Below are positions 34,446 through 46,186 of a DNA stretch of 64,000 bases, in pieces. Source of the stretch: an uncultured Hyphomonadaceae bacterium (GTDB taxonomy: Bacteria > Pseudomonadota > Alphaproteobacteria > Caulobacterales > Maricaulaceae). The number at the start of each line of letters is the position of its first letter. Position 1 is the stretch's first letter. The notes beneath the pieces are model-generated. The model searched no databases. It worked only from the letters and a program-made list of their open reading frames with translations, and was not told the origin of the DNA. Made by a program: the position numbers and the translations under genes. The stretch covers positions 23,790-87,789 of the forward strand of contig CAJXPX010000015.1 of the NCBI GenBank assembly GCA_913058335.1, given 5' to 3'.

Positions 34446-35819
34446 TCACTCACAGGCGGGCAGCGTTATATCAACACGGAGCCCGCCGCCCGGAGCATCA
34501 TCCAGTCGGATCTCGCCGCCATAGAGTTCAACAAGCTCCTTTACGATCGCCAGTCCGAGCCCATGCCCCGGCTTGAGTTGGTCCCATTGATTTCCGATTC
34601 CAAACACCATCCCTCTGGCTTCCAGAGGTAGGCCTGGGCCATCATCTTCAATCGTGATGGCCACCATGTCGCGGGGGGACCTTCGTGCAGAGATTGAGAT
34701 AGACGAGCGAGCGAATTTAAATGCATTTTCCAAAATGTTTCCAAGGATTTCGTTCAAATCCTGCGTATCGGTCGTCAGGAACAAATCTGGATCGATTTCC
34801 GTCTCCACCAAAATCGACTTGTCCTTGTAGAGCGTTTGCAGAGCCTGAACCAATTGCGCCAGTTCTTTTTCCAAAGAGGTTCTCATGCCCGGCATTCGGG
34901 CGACAATCGACGCCCGCGCGCGCGCAAGATGATGATCAATGTGGCGCTGCATTATGCGCGACTGGTCTCTGATGATGGCAGCGCTATCTTGCTCACCGCG
35001 CTCGTCCATCTCAAATGATTCATTCGCTATAATCGTGAGCGGGCCTTTAAGGCCGTGCGCAAGATTACCTGCACCTGCACGGGCGCGTTGCAACATATCC
35101 GTGATGCCGACTAGGAGGCCATTAAATTCGGTGACCAGCGGCTGAACTTCTTGTGGAAACGCACCATCAATCTGACGCGAATTACCAGACCGCACTTGCG
35201 ATAGCGCCGCGTGAAGTCTGTCAAATGGGGCCATTGCAAATTTCAATAACAATATGGTGGCGGCGATCATTGCCACCGCAAAAATACTCAGCGCGGTCGC
35301 AAGCAGTTTATTAAAACTAGCAACCATCGCGTCGAGATGCCGTTCATCGGTGCCCACGATGTATTGGCGGATTTGTTGATCGACATGCTGTGTATTGATC
35401 GTGCGTTCTACAAATAGCAGTTTGCCGGTAGGGCCTTCAACAGAATGGCGTTCAATTGTCTCCCCAGGCTCATGATTGTCCGGTGGGATTGTCAGATTTA
35501 GTCCTCGCAGAGACGGGCTTTCCAAATCTACTTCGCCATTCGTCCTAACAACCCAGTAATACCCCGAGCGCGGGACATCATATCTGGGGTCGCTAAAATG
35601 ACTGCCCATAGCGAGCTTCCCATCCTCATCTTCTGCTATTAAACGCTCCAACTCTAGGACATGGACATCAAGCTCCTCGTAAAACTGAGCCGAAGCCTGA
35701 GTGTGGAAAATGGCAGACAATAGCCAGAAGGCCACCAAAAAGCCTGCGCAAATCCAGAAAATGGATGCAACGATTAAACGGCGGCGTAAGGATATGTGTG
35801 ATTTGGGCATCTTATCCAA
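34446..35819 (-). CDS. Sensor histidine kinase of the metal two-component system
   Basis: A 457-aa membrane kinase: helix 1 at about residues 13-38, a periplasmic sensor domain of about 130 residues, helix 2 near 172-195, HAMP region, phospho-acceptor H255 in NLAHGLKGPLTII (the PhoQ-like H-x-L-K form), N-box EILGNILENAFKF, G boxes EDDGPGLP and GHGLGLAIVKEL. It overlaps the response regulator gene by 8 bases. Placement beside RND efflux genes points to sensing a periplasmic metal, a usual role for this family. Confidence 0.92.
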   Translation of the reverse strand: MDKMPKSHISLRRRLIVASIFWICAGFLVAFWLLSAIFHTQASAQFYEELDVHVLELERLIAEDEDGKLAMGSHFSDPRYDVPRSGYYWVVRTNGEVDLESPSLRGLNLTIPPDNHEPGETIERHSVEGPTGKLLFVERTINTQHVDQQIRQYIVGTDERHLDAMVASFNKLLATALSIFAVAMIAATILLLKFAMAPFDRLHAALSQVRSGNSRQIDGAFPQEVQPLVTEFNGLLVGITDMLQRARAGAGNLAHGLKGPLTIIANESFEMDERGEQDSAAIIRDQSRIMQRHIDHHLARARASIVARMPGMRTSLEKELAQLVQALQTLYKDKSILVETEIDPDLFLTTDTQDLNEILGNILENAFKFARSSISISARRSPRDMVAITIEDDGPGLPLEARGMVFGIGNQWDQLKPGHGLGLAIVKELVELYGGEIRLDDAPGGGLRVDITLPACE

Positions 35820-36465
35820 ACCTGTACCCTAAGCCACGAATGGTTTTAATTTTGTCGGCGCCGATTTGTCGCCTTAACCGGCTAATATAGACTTCAACCG
35901 TATTTGACTCCCGCATACCCTCAAGCGAATAGAGATGCTCTACAAGCTCACTTTGAGACACAACATGCCCCTGACGGGTCATGAAATATTTGAGCAGGCG
36001 AAACTCGAACGCCGTCAAATCAAGGTCAGTGCCGTCCAAGCTGACGCGGCTACGCGCCGGATCAAGTATGAGATTGTCATAGGTTAGAAGGGGGTCGCTA
36101 TGCCCAGCGGCCCGGCGGACAAGAGCATTCAACCTCGCCACCAGTTCTGGCGTATGGAAAGGTTTCGTCAAATAATCATCCGCGCCAAGATTAAGGCCTT
36201 CGACCTTTTCCGTCCAACTATTGCGCGCTGTGAGAATAAGAACGGGCGTGGTCAACCCCGCGGCGCGCCAGGCTTTAAGAACTTCCAGGCCACTTTTGCC
36301 CGGTAGGCCTAGGTCAAGGATGATGGCGTCATAGGCATTGTCCTGCCCCATCAAAATAGCGTCATCTCCAGTATAAGCATGTTCATACACAAAGCCAGAT
36401 TGCCGCACGCCATTGGCGATGCGGCTGGCCACGTCTTCTTCGTCCTCGACAATAAGTATATTTAT
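35812..36465 (-). CDS. OmpR-family response regulator, probable ATA start codon
   Basis: A 217-aa regulator when read from the ATA codon at 36465, giving INILIVEDEEDVASRI, with the acidic pocket at E7/D8, phospho-acceptor D51 (ILDLGLPG), the TAR switch region and K in DDYLTKPFH, then a winged helix ending in TIRGLGYRFG. No ATG, GTG or TTG lies in frame between the upstream stop (36514-36516) and the GTG at 36432, which would remove the first beta-strand and acidic pocket. A GGGGA ribosome site is 7 bases before the ATA. Either ATA initiates or an ATG has mutated. TTCAG repeats upstream suggest autoregulation. Confidence 0.85.
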   Translation of the reverse strand: MNILIVEDEEDVASRIANGVRQSGFVYEHAYTGDDAILMGQDNAYDAIILDLGLPGKSGLEVLKAWRAAGLTTPVLILTARNSWTEKVEGLNLGADDYLTKPFHTPELVARLNALVRRAAGHSDPLLTYDNLILDPARSRVSLDGTDLDLTAFEFRLLKYFMTRQGHVVSQSELVEHLYSLEGMRESNTVEVYISRLRRQIGADKIKTIRGLGYRFG

Positions 36466-36518
36466 GGCGAAATCCCCAGCAGGTTCGTTGCTTTGTTCTG
36501 CGTATAATATACTTCAAG

Positions 36519-36534
36519 CTGAATTGAGCCTGAA
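36519..36534 (-). promoter_or_regulatory. Response-regulator box in front of its own gene
   Basis: Reading minus, TTCAG occurs at 36534-36530 and 36523-36519, exactly 11 bp apart, and a -10-like TATATT follows at 36511-36506. A direct repeat overlapping the -35 region is the standard layout for OmpR-family activators. Confidence 0.6.
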
Positions 36535-36549
36535 AAAACAAATTGGTTT

Positions 36550-36576
36550 TTCAGCTGCACTTCAGCGCCAGTTCAG
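36550..36576 (+). promoter_or_regulatory. Three TTCAG repeats, 11-bp period
   Basis: TTCAG starts at 36550, 36561 and 36572. The array points right, but no gene begins until 36841, so it may drive a leader RNA or be an upstream array for the RND promoter, or serve the response regulator in reverse orientation. Confidence 0.55.
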
Positions 36577-36753
36577 ATTGCCGCTGCATATGTCATGGGG
36601 TCCGATCCCCCCTTAATCGGACGACGATCTGTCTCGCGCAATTTGCGTCCCCACAGCGAATGGGTCGTCATGTGACTGCCGCCTGCGTAGCGCCATAGCC
36701 ATTGCCCCCCAATAGGACGTGGTGGCTGCGCAGGTTCACTTCAAAAATCAATT

Positions 36754-36791
36754 TTCAGGTTCAGTTCAGCTTATCTTCAGCTTGGCTTCAA
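36754..36791 (+). promoter_or_regulatory. Response-regulator box of the RND efflux operon
   Basis: TTCAG at 36754, 36765 and 36776 plus TTCAA at 36787, all with an 11-bp period, 50 bp upstream of the adaptor gene. A further TTCAG at 36760 is out of phase. OmpR-family proteins bind head to tail on repeats of this period. Confidence 0.7.
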
Positions 36792-36840
36792 TTCGCAGGT
36801 TTAAGCGGATGCCTATTCGTTTGATATGTAGGACTTAGTC

Positions 36841-37908
36841 ATGAAAATTGGGATATATGCGGCCGCGTTCGCAGGGTTTTTGTGCATGGCCGCGCCCATC
36901 GCAGCGGCGCAGTCAGCCCAAAAAATTGATCTGACAGACCAGCAAATGACCCGGCTGGGTATTGAGTTGGATGCCGCCATCGCCGCCGACAATGCGATTA
37001 TTGCCGAATTGCCAGCACGCGCAGTTCCGGCGCGTAGTAAGCTCGCTGTTGTCTCCGCGCCCTATGCCGGCACTGTTTTGGCAGTGCACGCTCTGCCCGG
37101 ACAAAACGTAAATCGGGGAGACACGCTTTTTGAGATTTCAAGTCGGGATTATGTCGAGGATCGCTCCGGCCTGGAACAAGCGCGCGCTGAGTACCAAGTC
37201 GCAAAAGCCGCAAGAGAGCGGCAGGAAAGATTGGTCGAAGAAGGTATCGCTGCGCGCAGTAGCTTGGACGAGGCCGTTGGTCGGGAACGAATCGCGCGGG
37301 CAATGGTCACCGAACATGAGCGGTCTACGCCGTCTTCGGTAAAGGCAGGACGCGCTGGCAGTTACAGCGTCAAAGCCCCTGTAAGCGGAATTGTCTCCGA
37401 GGTTAATGTCGGTGTCGGGGATAATGCCGCTGCTATGTCAGCCCTTCTTATTCTCAACAGCTCTGCTGATCTTTGGGTTAATGTTCAGATTCCCGTTCGG
37501 CTGATTGGTGACATTTCTCCGGAGGACAAAATTGTGTTTCCAAATGGCGGGGTTGGCGATATTCTCACAATTCAGAAAGTCATTGATCCTCGCTCACGGG
37601 CCGGTTCGCTGATCGCAACCGTCCCAGCAGATGAACAGCTTATTCAAGGACAATTATTGACGGTTCAGGTGGCCCGTTATGACTCGATCGAGCCTTTGGT
37701 TGCCGTGCCGTCCGCGTCAGTTGTCACAATTGATGGTGTTGATCGTGTTTTCCGTCGCAGCGGCGATGGGTTTAGTCTCGTTGATGTAAATGTCAGCGGC
37801 GCAACCAATGGCACTAAAATTCTGAGAAGCGCGATTCTCCCAGGCGATCAGGTCGCCATCCGGGGTCTTGTCGAACTGAAAGCCATTGCGCTTCAGGGCA
37901 TGAACTGA
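36841..37908 (+). CDS. RND efflux periplasmic adaptor (membrane fusion protein)
   Basis: A 355-aa adaptor with a signal peptide (ending IAAAQSA). The barrel-sandwich/lipoyl halves are VVSAPYAGTVLAVHALPGQNV and YSVKAPVSGIVSEVNVGVGDN, flanking an alpha hairpin (about residues 100-155), then beta-barrel and membrane-proximal domains. It lacks the long His-rich N-terminus of CzcB. It bridges the permease encoded next and the TolC-like channel. ATG of the permease overlaps its stop (one base). Confidence 0.92.
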   Translation: MKIGIYAAAFAGFLCMAAPIAAAQSAQKIDLTDQQMTRLGIELDAAIAADNAIIAELPARAVPARSKLAVVSAPYAGTVLAVHALPGQNVNRGDTLFEISSRDYVEDRSGLEQARAEYQVAKAARERQERLVEEGIAARSSLDEAVGRERIARAMVTEHERSTPSSVKAGRAGSYSVKAPVSGIVSEVNVGVGDNAAAMSALLILNSSADLWVNVQIPVRLIGDISPEDKIVFPNGGVGDILTIQKVIDPRSRAGSLIATVPADEQLIQGQLLTVQVARYDSIEPLVAVPSASVVTIDGVDRVFRRSGDGFSLVDVNVSGATNGTKILRSAILPGDQVAIRGLVELKAIALQGMN

Positions 37909-40900
37909 TGCTTCAGAACCTAATAAAGTTTGCGCTGACACAGCGTCTGGTTGTTCTTGCTTTAACACTGGCTCTAATCGTCGCTGGGGCCATTTCTTTC
38001 TCGCGTCTTCCCATTGATGCCTTCCCTGACATTTCCACCACTCAGGTCAAGGTCATTATGAAAGCCCCGGGAATGACGCCTGAAGAGGTTGAACAACGGG
38101 TCATCGCGCCGATTGAAATGGAATTGCTAGGGATCCCTCGTCAAACAATTCTACGTTCAATGGCAAAATACGCCATTGCCGATATCACCATCGACTTTGA
38201 TGAGAGCGCCGATATTTATTGGGCTCGCCAGCAAGTCACTGAGCGCCTTAACACGGCGATGGATGCGATGCCGCAAGGTGTGAGCGGTGGGCTCGCGCCC
38301 ATTTCAACACCCTTGTCTGATGTCTTCATGTTTACGATAGAAGGCGGTGACTTATCCCTTGAAGAACGCCGTACACTTCTGGACTGGACGATCCGGCCCG
38401 CACTTCGCACATTACCGGGCGTTGCCGACGTCAACTCATTGGGGGGGCGGGTTCGTACATTCGACGTCATCCCTGATATGGTCGCGCTCGCCGATGCGGG
38501 GCTAACACCGCGCGATCTGCGCGATGCGATTGAGGCCAGCAATCGCAATGACGGGTCAGGCCGGATAAATGTCGGTGAGGAAGCTTTGGTCGTGCGGGCC
38601 ATTGGAGCAATTGATACACTCGATAGCCTTGCGGCAATTACCGTGAGTGAAATGGATGGCCAAATTATCCGAATTTCTGATGTTGCCGATGTCAGGATAG
38701 GGAGCCTCACGCGCTACGGCGCGGTGACCAAGGACGGAGAGGGCGAGGCCGTCGAAGGGCTCGTATTGTCCCTACGCGGCGCCGACGCGAATGCCATAAT
38801 CGAAGATGTGAAGGCGCGGATAGATGAATTAGGGCCGTCTTTGCCGGACGGTGTTGAACTTATTGCATTCTATGATCGTTCAAAACTGATCGACAAAGCG
38901 ATTGAGACGGTCCGCAAAGCACTGCTTGAAGCCATCGTCCTGGTTTTAATATTGCTCCTCGCATTCTTAGGAAATCTGCGCGCGGCTCTGGTCGTCTCCT
39001 TGACGCTTCCCTTGGCCGCTCTGTTCACATTTTTGATGATGAAACTCTTTGGCATGTCCGCCAATTTGATGAGCCTTGGCGGTTTGGCGATAGCCATTGG
39101 CCTTATCGTCGACTCGGCTGTCGTTATCGTCGAGAACACCGTGGAACAACTGGCTCAGCCGACCAAAAACAAGTCGGTCCCTCGCATTCACAAAGTCTAC
39201 CGATCCTGTTGCGAGGTGGCTTTGCCAGTCGCGTCCGGAATTTTGATTATCTGTCTTGTCTTCCTGCCTTTGCTCGCGCTTGAAGGCCTGGAAGGAAAAT
39301 TGTTCCGGCCCGTGGCTTTGACTATCATTTTTGCCCTTGCCGGATCATTGGTATTGTCGCTCACCATCATTCCTGTTCTGGCATCCTATGTCTTGCCCGA
39401 AACGCATGGCAAAGACCCTCTGCTTATGCGTTTGATCACCCCGGTTTACGCCCGTGCGCTAAAGGCGTGTCTGGCACTTCCCATTATTGTCTACGCCGCT
39501 GCCGCTATTGGAATTGTCGCAGCTGTGTTGGCCTATGGACAGGTTGGAAAAACCTTCATGCCAACAATGGATGAAGGCTCCGTCATTCTACAGACGGCAA
39601 AGCTTCCCTCCGTAAACCTCGCGCGCAGCACAGAGGGTGATCTGCTGGTGCAGAAAGCTTTGCTCGAAGATATTCCCGAAATTCAGAACGTCATTGCGCG
39701 TGTCGGATCTGATGAGCTTGGCCTCGATCCCATGGGCCTGAACGAATCGGACGTGTTCGTTGTTCTAAAACCCAAATCAGAATGGCGCGTTCAGGATAAG
39801 GATTGGCTCATTGATCAGATGCGCGTGACCATGGAAACCCTGCCAGGCATTGACCCGGCCTTTACCCAGCCTATTGAAATGCGCACCTCGGAAATGTTGA
39901 CGGGTGCGCGCGGCGACCTTGCGATCAAAATATTCGGCCCTGACCTCAACACATTGTCAGAACTTGCTGGTAACATTCAGGACGTCGTCGCAGAGGTCGA
40001 AGGCGCCAGTGAAGTCTTTACGATGTCCAACGACACAATTGGCTTCATGCAGCTCAAGATAGATAGGTTAGCGGCAGGCGCAGCAGGGCTATCGATTACG
40101 GACGCCGAAGATGATTTGAGGGCCATGCTTGAAGGTCTGAGCGCAGGTGAAGTTGTTGAACCTGGCAGGCGAACTCCTATCGTCATTCGCGGTGATGATG
40201 CGCTGAAGTCGTCACAAACGAAGTTTACTCAAACGCCGATTGCGACGCCTGACGGCGGATTGATCAGGATCGAAGACTTCGCCCGGATTGAAGAGACCCA
40301 AGGCGCTGTAAAAATCGACCGCGAAAATGCGTCACGCTTTGCGCTGGTGCAGGCCTTCGTGCAGGGGCGCGATCTGGTCAGTTTCGTTGAAGCGGCCCAG
40401 ACCGCAGTCGATGCAAAGGTCGATTTGCCACCCGGCTATCGGTTGGAATGGGGCGGAGAGTTTGAAAACCAAAGACGCGCCGCGCAGAGACTTGGTATCG
40501 TCGTGCCAATTGCCCTGGGGCTAATCTTCATTGTTTTGTTCGCAACGCTGCGCTCTGCGCGCCAAGCCATTCTGATCTTTGCCAATGTGCCCTTTGCCTT
40601 GGTCGGCGGCGTACTGGCTTTGTGGGTATCAGGTGAATATCTGTCGGTCCCCGCTTCTGTTGGGTTCATCGCGCTACTGGGCATTGCCGTGCTCAATGGA
40701 CTTGTTCTGGTCAGCTATTTCAATCAATTGCTGGCCGCAGGGCGGACAATTGAGGAGTCTGTGCTGGAGGGTTCTATTCGCCGCCTCAGGCCTGTCCTCA
40801 TGACAGCCAGCATCGCTGCGCTCGGTCTCGTGCCGCTCCTATTTGCCGAAGGCCCGGGGTCTGAGATTCAGAAGCCTCTCGCGATCGTTGTTATTGGCGG

Positions 40901-41027
40901 GCTCATCTCCTCAACCTTGCTCACGCTGCTCTTGCTGCCGGTCCTGTTTCGCCGGTTCGGGGCTTCTCGCAACACAACACGCATCAATATGGAGGCGGCG
41001 CAATGGGTTCCAATCTCTGCAAACTGA
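37908..41027 (+). CDS. RND-family heavy-metal efflux permease (CzcA/CusA-like)
   Basis: A 1039-aa twelve-helix proton-driven exporter. The N-terminal FALTQRLVVLALTLALIVAG and LPIDAFPDISTTQVKV motifs are those of heavy-metal RND pumps. The helix-4 proton relay is GLIVDSAVVIVENTVEQL, keeping D and E but with Ser where CzcA has Gly. The second half has VGFIALLGIAVLNGLVLVSY. Substrate subgroup (Zn/Co/Cd versus Cu/Ag) cannot be settled by eye. The gene overlaps the DUF3240 gene by 25 bases. Confidence 0.93.
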   Translation: MLQNLIKFALTQRLVVLALTLALIVAGAISFSRLPIDAFPDISTTQVKVIMKAPGMTPEEVEQRVIAPIEMELLGIPRQTILRSMAKYAIADITIDFDESADIYWARQQVTERLNTAMDAMPQGVSGGLAPISTPLSDVFMFTIEGGDLSLEERRTLLDWTIRPALRTLPGVADVNSLGGRVRTFDVIPDMVALADAGLTPRDLRDAIEASNRNDGSGRINVGEEALVVRAIGAIDTLDSLAAITVSEMDGQIIRISDVADVRIGSLTRYGAVTKDGEGEAVEGLVLSLRGADANAIIEDVKARIDELGPSLPDGVELIAFYDRSKLIDKAIETVRKALLEAIVLVLILLLAFLGNLRAALVVSLTLPLAALFTFLMMKLFGMSANLMSLGGLAIAIGLIVDSAVVIVENTVEQLAQPTKNKSVPRIHKVYRSCCEVALPVASGILIICLVFLPLLALEGLEGKLFRPVALTIIFALAGSLVLSLTIIPVLASYVLPETHGKDPLLMRLITPVYARALKACLALPIIVYAAAAIGIVAAVLAYGQVGKTFMPTMDEGSVILQTAKLPSVNLARSTEGDLLVQKALLEDIPEIQNVIARVGSDELGLDPMGLNESDVFVVLKPKSEWRVQDKDWLIDQMRVTMETLPGIDPAFTQPIEMRTSEMLTGARGDLAIKIFGPDLNTLSELAGNIQDVVAEVEGASEVFTMSNDTIGFMQLKIDRLAAGAAGLSITDAEDDLRAMLEGLSAGEVVEPGRRTPIVIRGDDALKSSQTKFTQTPIATPDGGLIRIEDFARIEETQGAVKIDRENASRFALVQAFVQGRDLVSFVEAAQTAVDAKVDLPPGYRLEWGGEFENQRRAAQRLGIVVPIALGLIFIVLFATLRSARQAILIFANVPFALVGGVLALWVSGEYLSVPASVGFIALLGIAVLNGLVLVSYFNQLLAAGRTIEESVLEGSIRRLRPVLMTASIAALGLVPLLFAEGPGSEIQKPLAIVVIGGLISSTLLTLLLLPVLFRRFGASRNTTRINMEAAQWVPISAN

Positions 41028-41314
41028 CACTTGTTTATCCGCCAAAATCGGAAGACGCCTTGATCAATTTCCTGCTCGACAGGGAGCCGGCAATCCCCGG
41101 CTTTACGACCTGGCACGGGGCGGGACACGGGCTTGGGTTTGACTCAGCGAGTGTCGGAGAACGGGTCGAAGGCCGGGTCGCGCGGCGACTTCTTGTCGTG
41201 CTTATGGATGAGGAACTGGCTGAGCGCCTGATCGAAGATATCCGAAGCGCGCTGCCTCTCCCGCACCTCATCTACTGGACCGAACCGGTTAACTCAGCAG
41301 GACGCCTGATATGA
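41003..41314 (+). CDS. DUF3240 protein of the RND operon
   Basis: A 103-aa cytosolic protein with the DUF3240 pattern KLTLVYPPKSEDALINFLLD, FTTWHGAGHG and EGRVARRLLVVLMDEELAERL. The family has a PII-like ferredoxin fold and regularly sits between RND permease and outer membrane channel genes. WHGAGHG could bind metal and make it a sensor of cytosolic metal for the pump. It overlaps both neighbours. Confidence 0.88.
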   Translation: MGSNLCKLTLVYPPKSEDALINFLLDREPAIPGFTTWHGAGHGLGFDSASVGERVEGRVARRLLVVLMDEELAERLIEDIRSALPLPHLIYWTEPVNSAGRLI

Positions 41315-42576
41315 AACGCCTTGTTCCCGCAATCTTCTTGTTAGTCTGCGCATCGCCTGCGGCGGCGCAATCGTTTCTCCCGGCAGACGATCTCGTTCAG
41401 GACGCCTTGAACAGCTATCCTGCCATGACCGCGTCGCGAGATGAAATATCTGCAGCCCGCAGTGAGGCGATGGGTCTTCGTGCCAGCCCGTATGAATGGA
41501 CGCTCTCGGGTGGCTACACGCAGCGTGTCATTGATAATCAGTTCGGCTTCAATGAATTTGATGCCCAGATAACCAAAGGTATTCGCCGACGCGGCAAATC
41601 GGAGCTCGACGGCGAAATAGGGGCGCTTGGCATTGAGGCAGCACAATTGTCCAGCGCCGATACCCGGCATCAAATAGCGCTTGAACTTGCCACGCTTTGG
41701 ATCGAGTGGTTGAGCAAAGAGGAAATCCACGTCATCAATCAGGCGCAAGTCGACGCGCTGGCAGATAGTCTTGAAATCGTATCTAAACGTCTGGCCAATG
41801 ATGATGCGTCCCAGCTTGAACTGGAACTGGCCCAAAGTGCCTTGTTTGAGGCTAAATCAGCTGCAGCAAATAGTCTGGGCGATGCACAAATCGCCAAAGC
41901 GATGCTCGACTCCATGTTTCCGGACCTACCATTGCCGCAACACCCGCCCCAGCTATTCGCGCCGGATACTCTTGGAGAGCCCAGCGCTTGGATCGACAAA
42001 ATCATCTCGCGTAGCCATGAGACTGAACTGGCAAAGACACAGGCTGAATATGCGTCGGCCCGCGCCAGACGAAGCCGTCTTGACCTCAAACCAGACCCGG
42101 AGGTCGGACTTCGGACATTCAGCGAACGCAATGGTGATGAAGTTGGGTTAGGCGTCGTCGTTTCCATTCCCTTGGGCGGCCCGCGCCGCTCAGCCTCCGC
42201 AGATAGAGATGCGGCCCGTGCCAGCGCGGCTATGGGCGCGTTCGCTTTAAAGCAACGCGAACTGCGCGCGACCGCGAGGAAGGATGTCACTCTTGCCCAA
42301 TCAACCAGATTGACGTGGCAACAGGCTTCATCAGCCCGTCAATCCAGTGAGGCGGCCATCGCCAGATTAAGGCGTGGATATGAGCTCAGAGATACAGATC
42401 TTTCCGATCTTTTAGTGGCAGAGCGCCGACATATTGAGACGCGCAAATTGGAAGCCATTGCACGGGCGCAATCGGCATTCGCATATGTAAGACTCAGAAT
42501 TGATAGTCATGAATTGTGGATTGGGCATGGTGCAGACCATGAAAATGATGCGGCGGATACTCATACTGGGCACTAA
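41311..42576 (+). CDS. TolC/CzcC-family outer membrane efflux channel
   Basis: A 421-aa outer membrane protein with a signal peptide (ending SPAAAQS), two duplicated coiled-coil halves rich in Ala/Arg/Glu and a conserved VVVSIPLGGPRRSASADRDAA region like that of CzcC/CusC proteins. The C-terminus is His-rich (HGADHENDAADTHTGH). It completes the RND tripartite pump. ATGA overlap with the DUF3240 gene. Confidence 0.88.
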   Translation: MKRLVPAIFLLVCASPAAAQSFLPADDLVQDALNSYPAMTASRDEISAARSEAMGLRASPYEWTLSGGYTQRVIDNQFGFNEFDAQITKGIRRRGKSELDGEIGALGIEAAQLSSADTRHQIALELATLWIEWLSKEEIHVINQAQVDALADSLEIVSKRLANDDASQLELELAQSALFEAKSAAANSLGDAQIAKAMLDSMFPDLPLPQHPPQLFAPDTLGEPSAWIDKIISRSHETELAKTQAEYASARARRSRLDLKPDPEVGLRTFSERNGDEVGLGVVVSIPLGGPRRSASADRDAARASAAMGAFALKQRELRATARKDVTLAQSTRLTWQQASSARQSSEAAIARLRRGYELRDTDLSDLLVAERRHIETRKLEAIARAQSAFAYVRLRIDSHELWIGHGADHENDAADTHTGH

Positions 42577-42612
42577 TTCCAAAGAAATCGATTAGTAAAA
42601 ACTGTCCCAGTT

Positions 42613-42639
42613 TTAATACAAAATTCAGGTCAGTTTAAG
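42613..42639 (+). promoter_or_regulatory. Weak response-regulator box upstream of the hydroxylase gene
   Basis: TTAAT, TTCAG and TTAAG at 42613, 42624 and 42635 keep the 11-bp period, but only the middle unit is exact. Offered as a weaker member of the repeat set. Confidence 0.35.
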
Positions 42640-42676
42640 CCTGGACGCGCAGGGTTAAGCCAACACGTTATTACAC

Positions 42677-43231
42677 ATGTTTGGAAGGTTCATGCAAAAT
42701 TTTAGACTCATCGAAGAACAAGTCCCGGTTTCACATTTGCTGGCTGAAATAAATGCCGTGGAGAATGCGTGGGAACTCAATCAAGGACGTCAATCTACAA
42801 TCAAAGTGCAGCGCGAGGCTGAAGCTATCCCTATTCGGGGGCTTCGCAAATCAAAAATAGCCGGGCGGAAAAGATGGGATGTCCATGAATCGCGCTTTAC
42901 GAATATCTCTCAAAACTTCCCGAAAATTCGGTCCTGCCTTGTAGAGCTGGCGTCAAAGCTTAATGGCGAATTGTCCCGGGCCAAGGTCGCTAAACTGGTT
43001 CCTGGCGCCCGCGTTTATCCTCATATCGACCGCGGTGAATATTACCGCATTCGGGATCGCTACCATCTGGTGTTTGATAGCAAGCCAGGCAATGTCCTAA
43101 AGGCGGGCGACGAAGAATTGTGGATGAAGACCGGCGAATTGTGGTGGTTCGACAATAAGGCCGTACACGAAGCTGAGAATGCAAGCGAAGGTGATCGGGT
43201 CCACTTCATCTTTGACCTTTTGCCGTTGTGA
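42677..43231 (+). CDS. Aspartyl/asparaginyl beta-hydroxylase-like dioxygenase
   Basis: A 184-aa protein of the Fe(II)/2-oxoglutarate-dependent Asp/Asn hydroxylase family. The metal-binding H-x-D is in VYPHIDRGEYYRIRDRYHLV, the second histidine in DNKAVHEAENASEGDRVHFI, with Arg for 2-oxoglutarate nearby. The substrate is unknown. It follows the RND operon by 100 bp on the same strand. The start could instead be the ATG at 42692, which has GGAAGG close upstream. Confidence 0.8.
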   Translation: MFGRFMQNFRLIEEQVPVSHLLAEINAVENAWELNQGRQSTIKVQREAEAIPIRGLRKSKIAGRKRWDVHESRFTNISQNFPKIRSCLVELASKLNGELSRAKVAKLVPGARVYPHIDRGEYYRIRDRYHLVFDSKPGNVLKAGDEELWMKTGELWWFDNKAVHEAENASEGDRVHFIFDLLPL

Positions 43232-43283
43232 CGGGATCCGGTTCATCCAGATCAGGACTGGGTGACCTACTCGCTAGCGTTAA

Positions 43284-45659
<2,376 letters not shown>

Positions 45660-45690
45660 CTGCCCCGCAGGTGAACCTATAAACATCTTG

Positions 45691-45720
45691 GCGGCGACTC
45701 TTAGGAGTCGCCGCTTTGCT
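45691..45720 (+). terminator. Rho-independent terminator after katG
   Basis: A perfect 10-bp stem, GCGGCGACTC (45691-45700) with GAGTCGCCGC (45705-45714) around TTAG, followed by TTTGCTTTG. Confidence 0.9.
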
Positions 45721-45723
45721 TTG

Positions 45724-46091
45724 TAGGCGGGAGTGACGGCCTAAGGTGCACTTTGAAACTGTCGGTATTATTGGTGAACGCACTGCTTCAAGCACTGGTG
45801 TGCACAGCGCGTATAAACGATCGCTCTGCCTCAATTATGCTCCCGAATGCTCAGAGTAGAAACGACAGTGTATGGGTTTGCCGCGTTAAGTAGCAGTCCT
45901 CGAAAAAGGCTCAAGGACGAGCACGAACCTGATCTTTAATGTGTAATATGGGATTGGGGATTCACCCGAGCAGCTAACATCTGTCTCAGAGAATTTTAAT
46001 TGCGCGTCTGTGAGAATTTTGGTTTTGGGTCTTTACCGCAAACGCAAAACACAGCGTCGGTTAAGAAACGGCAGCCTGACTTACTTACTTT
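45724..46091. other. Gene-free spacer between katG and the leftward porin operon
   Basis: About 370 bases without a supported ORF, RNA or repeat. Both flanking units terminate into it. Confidence 0.5.
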
Positions 46092-46127
46092 AAAAGGAAA
46101 ACATCTGGACGGCTAACGCCCAGATGT
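46092..46127 (-). terminator. Rho-independent terminator of the porin operon
   Basis: On the minus strand ACATCTGG and CCAGATGT (46127-46120 and 46108-46101) pair around a GC-containing loop and are followed by TTTTCCTTTT, as expected for the end of the leftward transcript. Confidence 0.8.
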
Positions 46128-46186
46128 ATCGCCAATCATATCAGCGTAGTTGCAAAACAGGTATCGATCCAATTTCGCGGATAGTT

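Noticed and set aside
36592..36610. 19-base match (reverse complement) to the APC permease gene at 25325-25343
   Set aside because: Both are a GC-rich near-palindrome (GGGG...CCCC) and similarity ends abruptly on both sides, so chance or composition is the likelier cause than a gene fragment.
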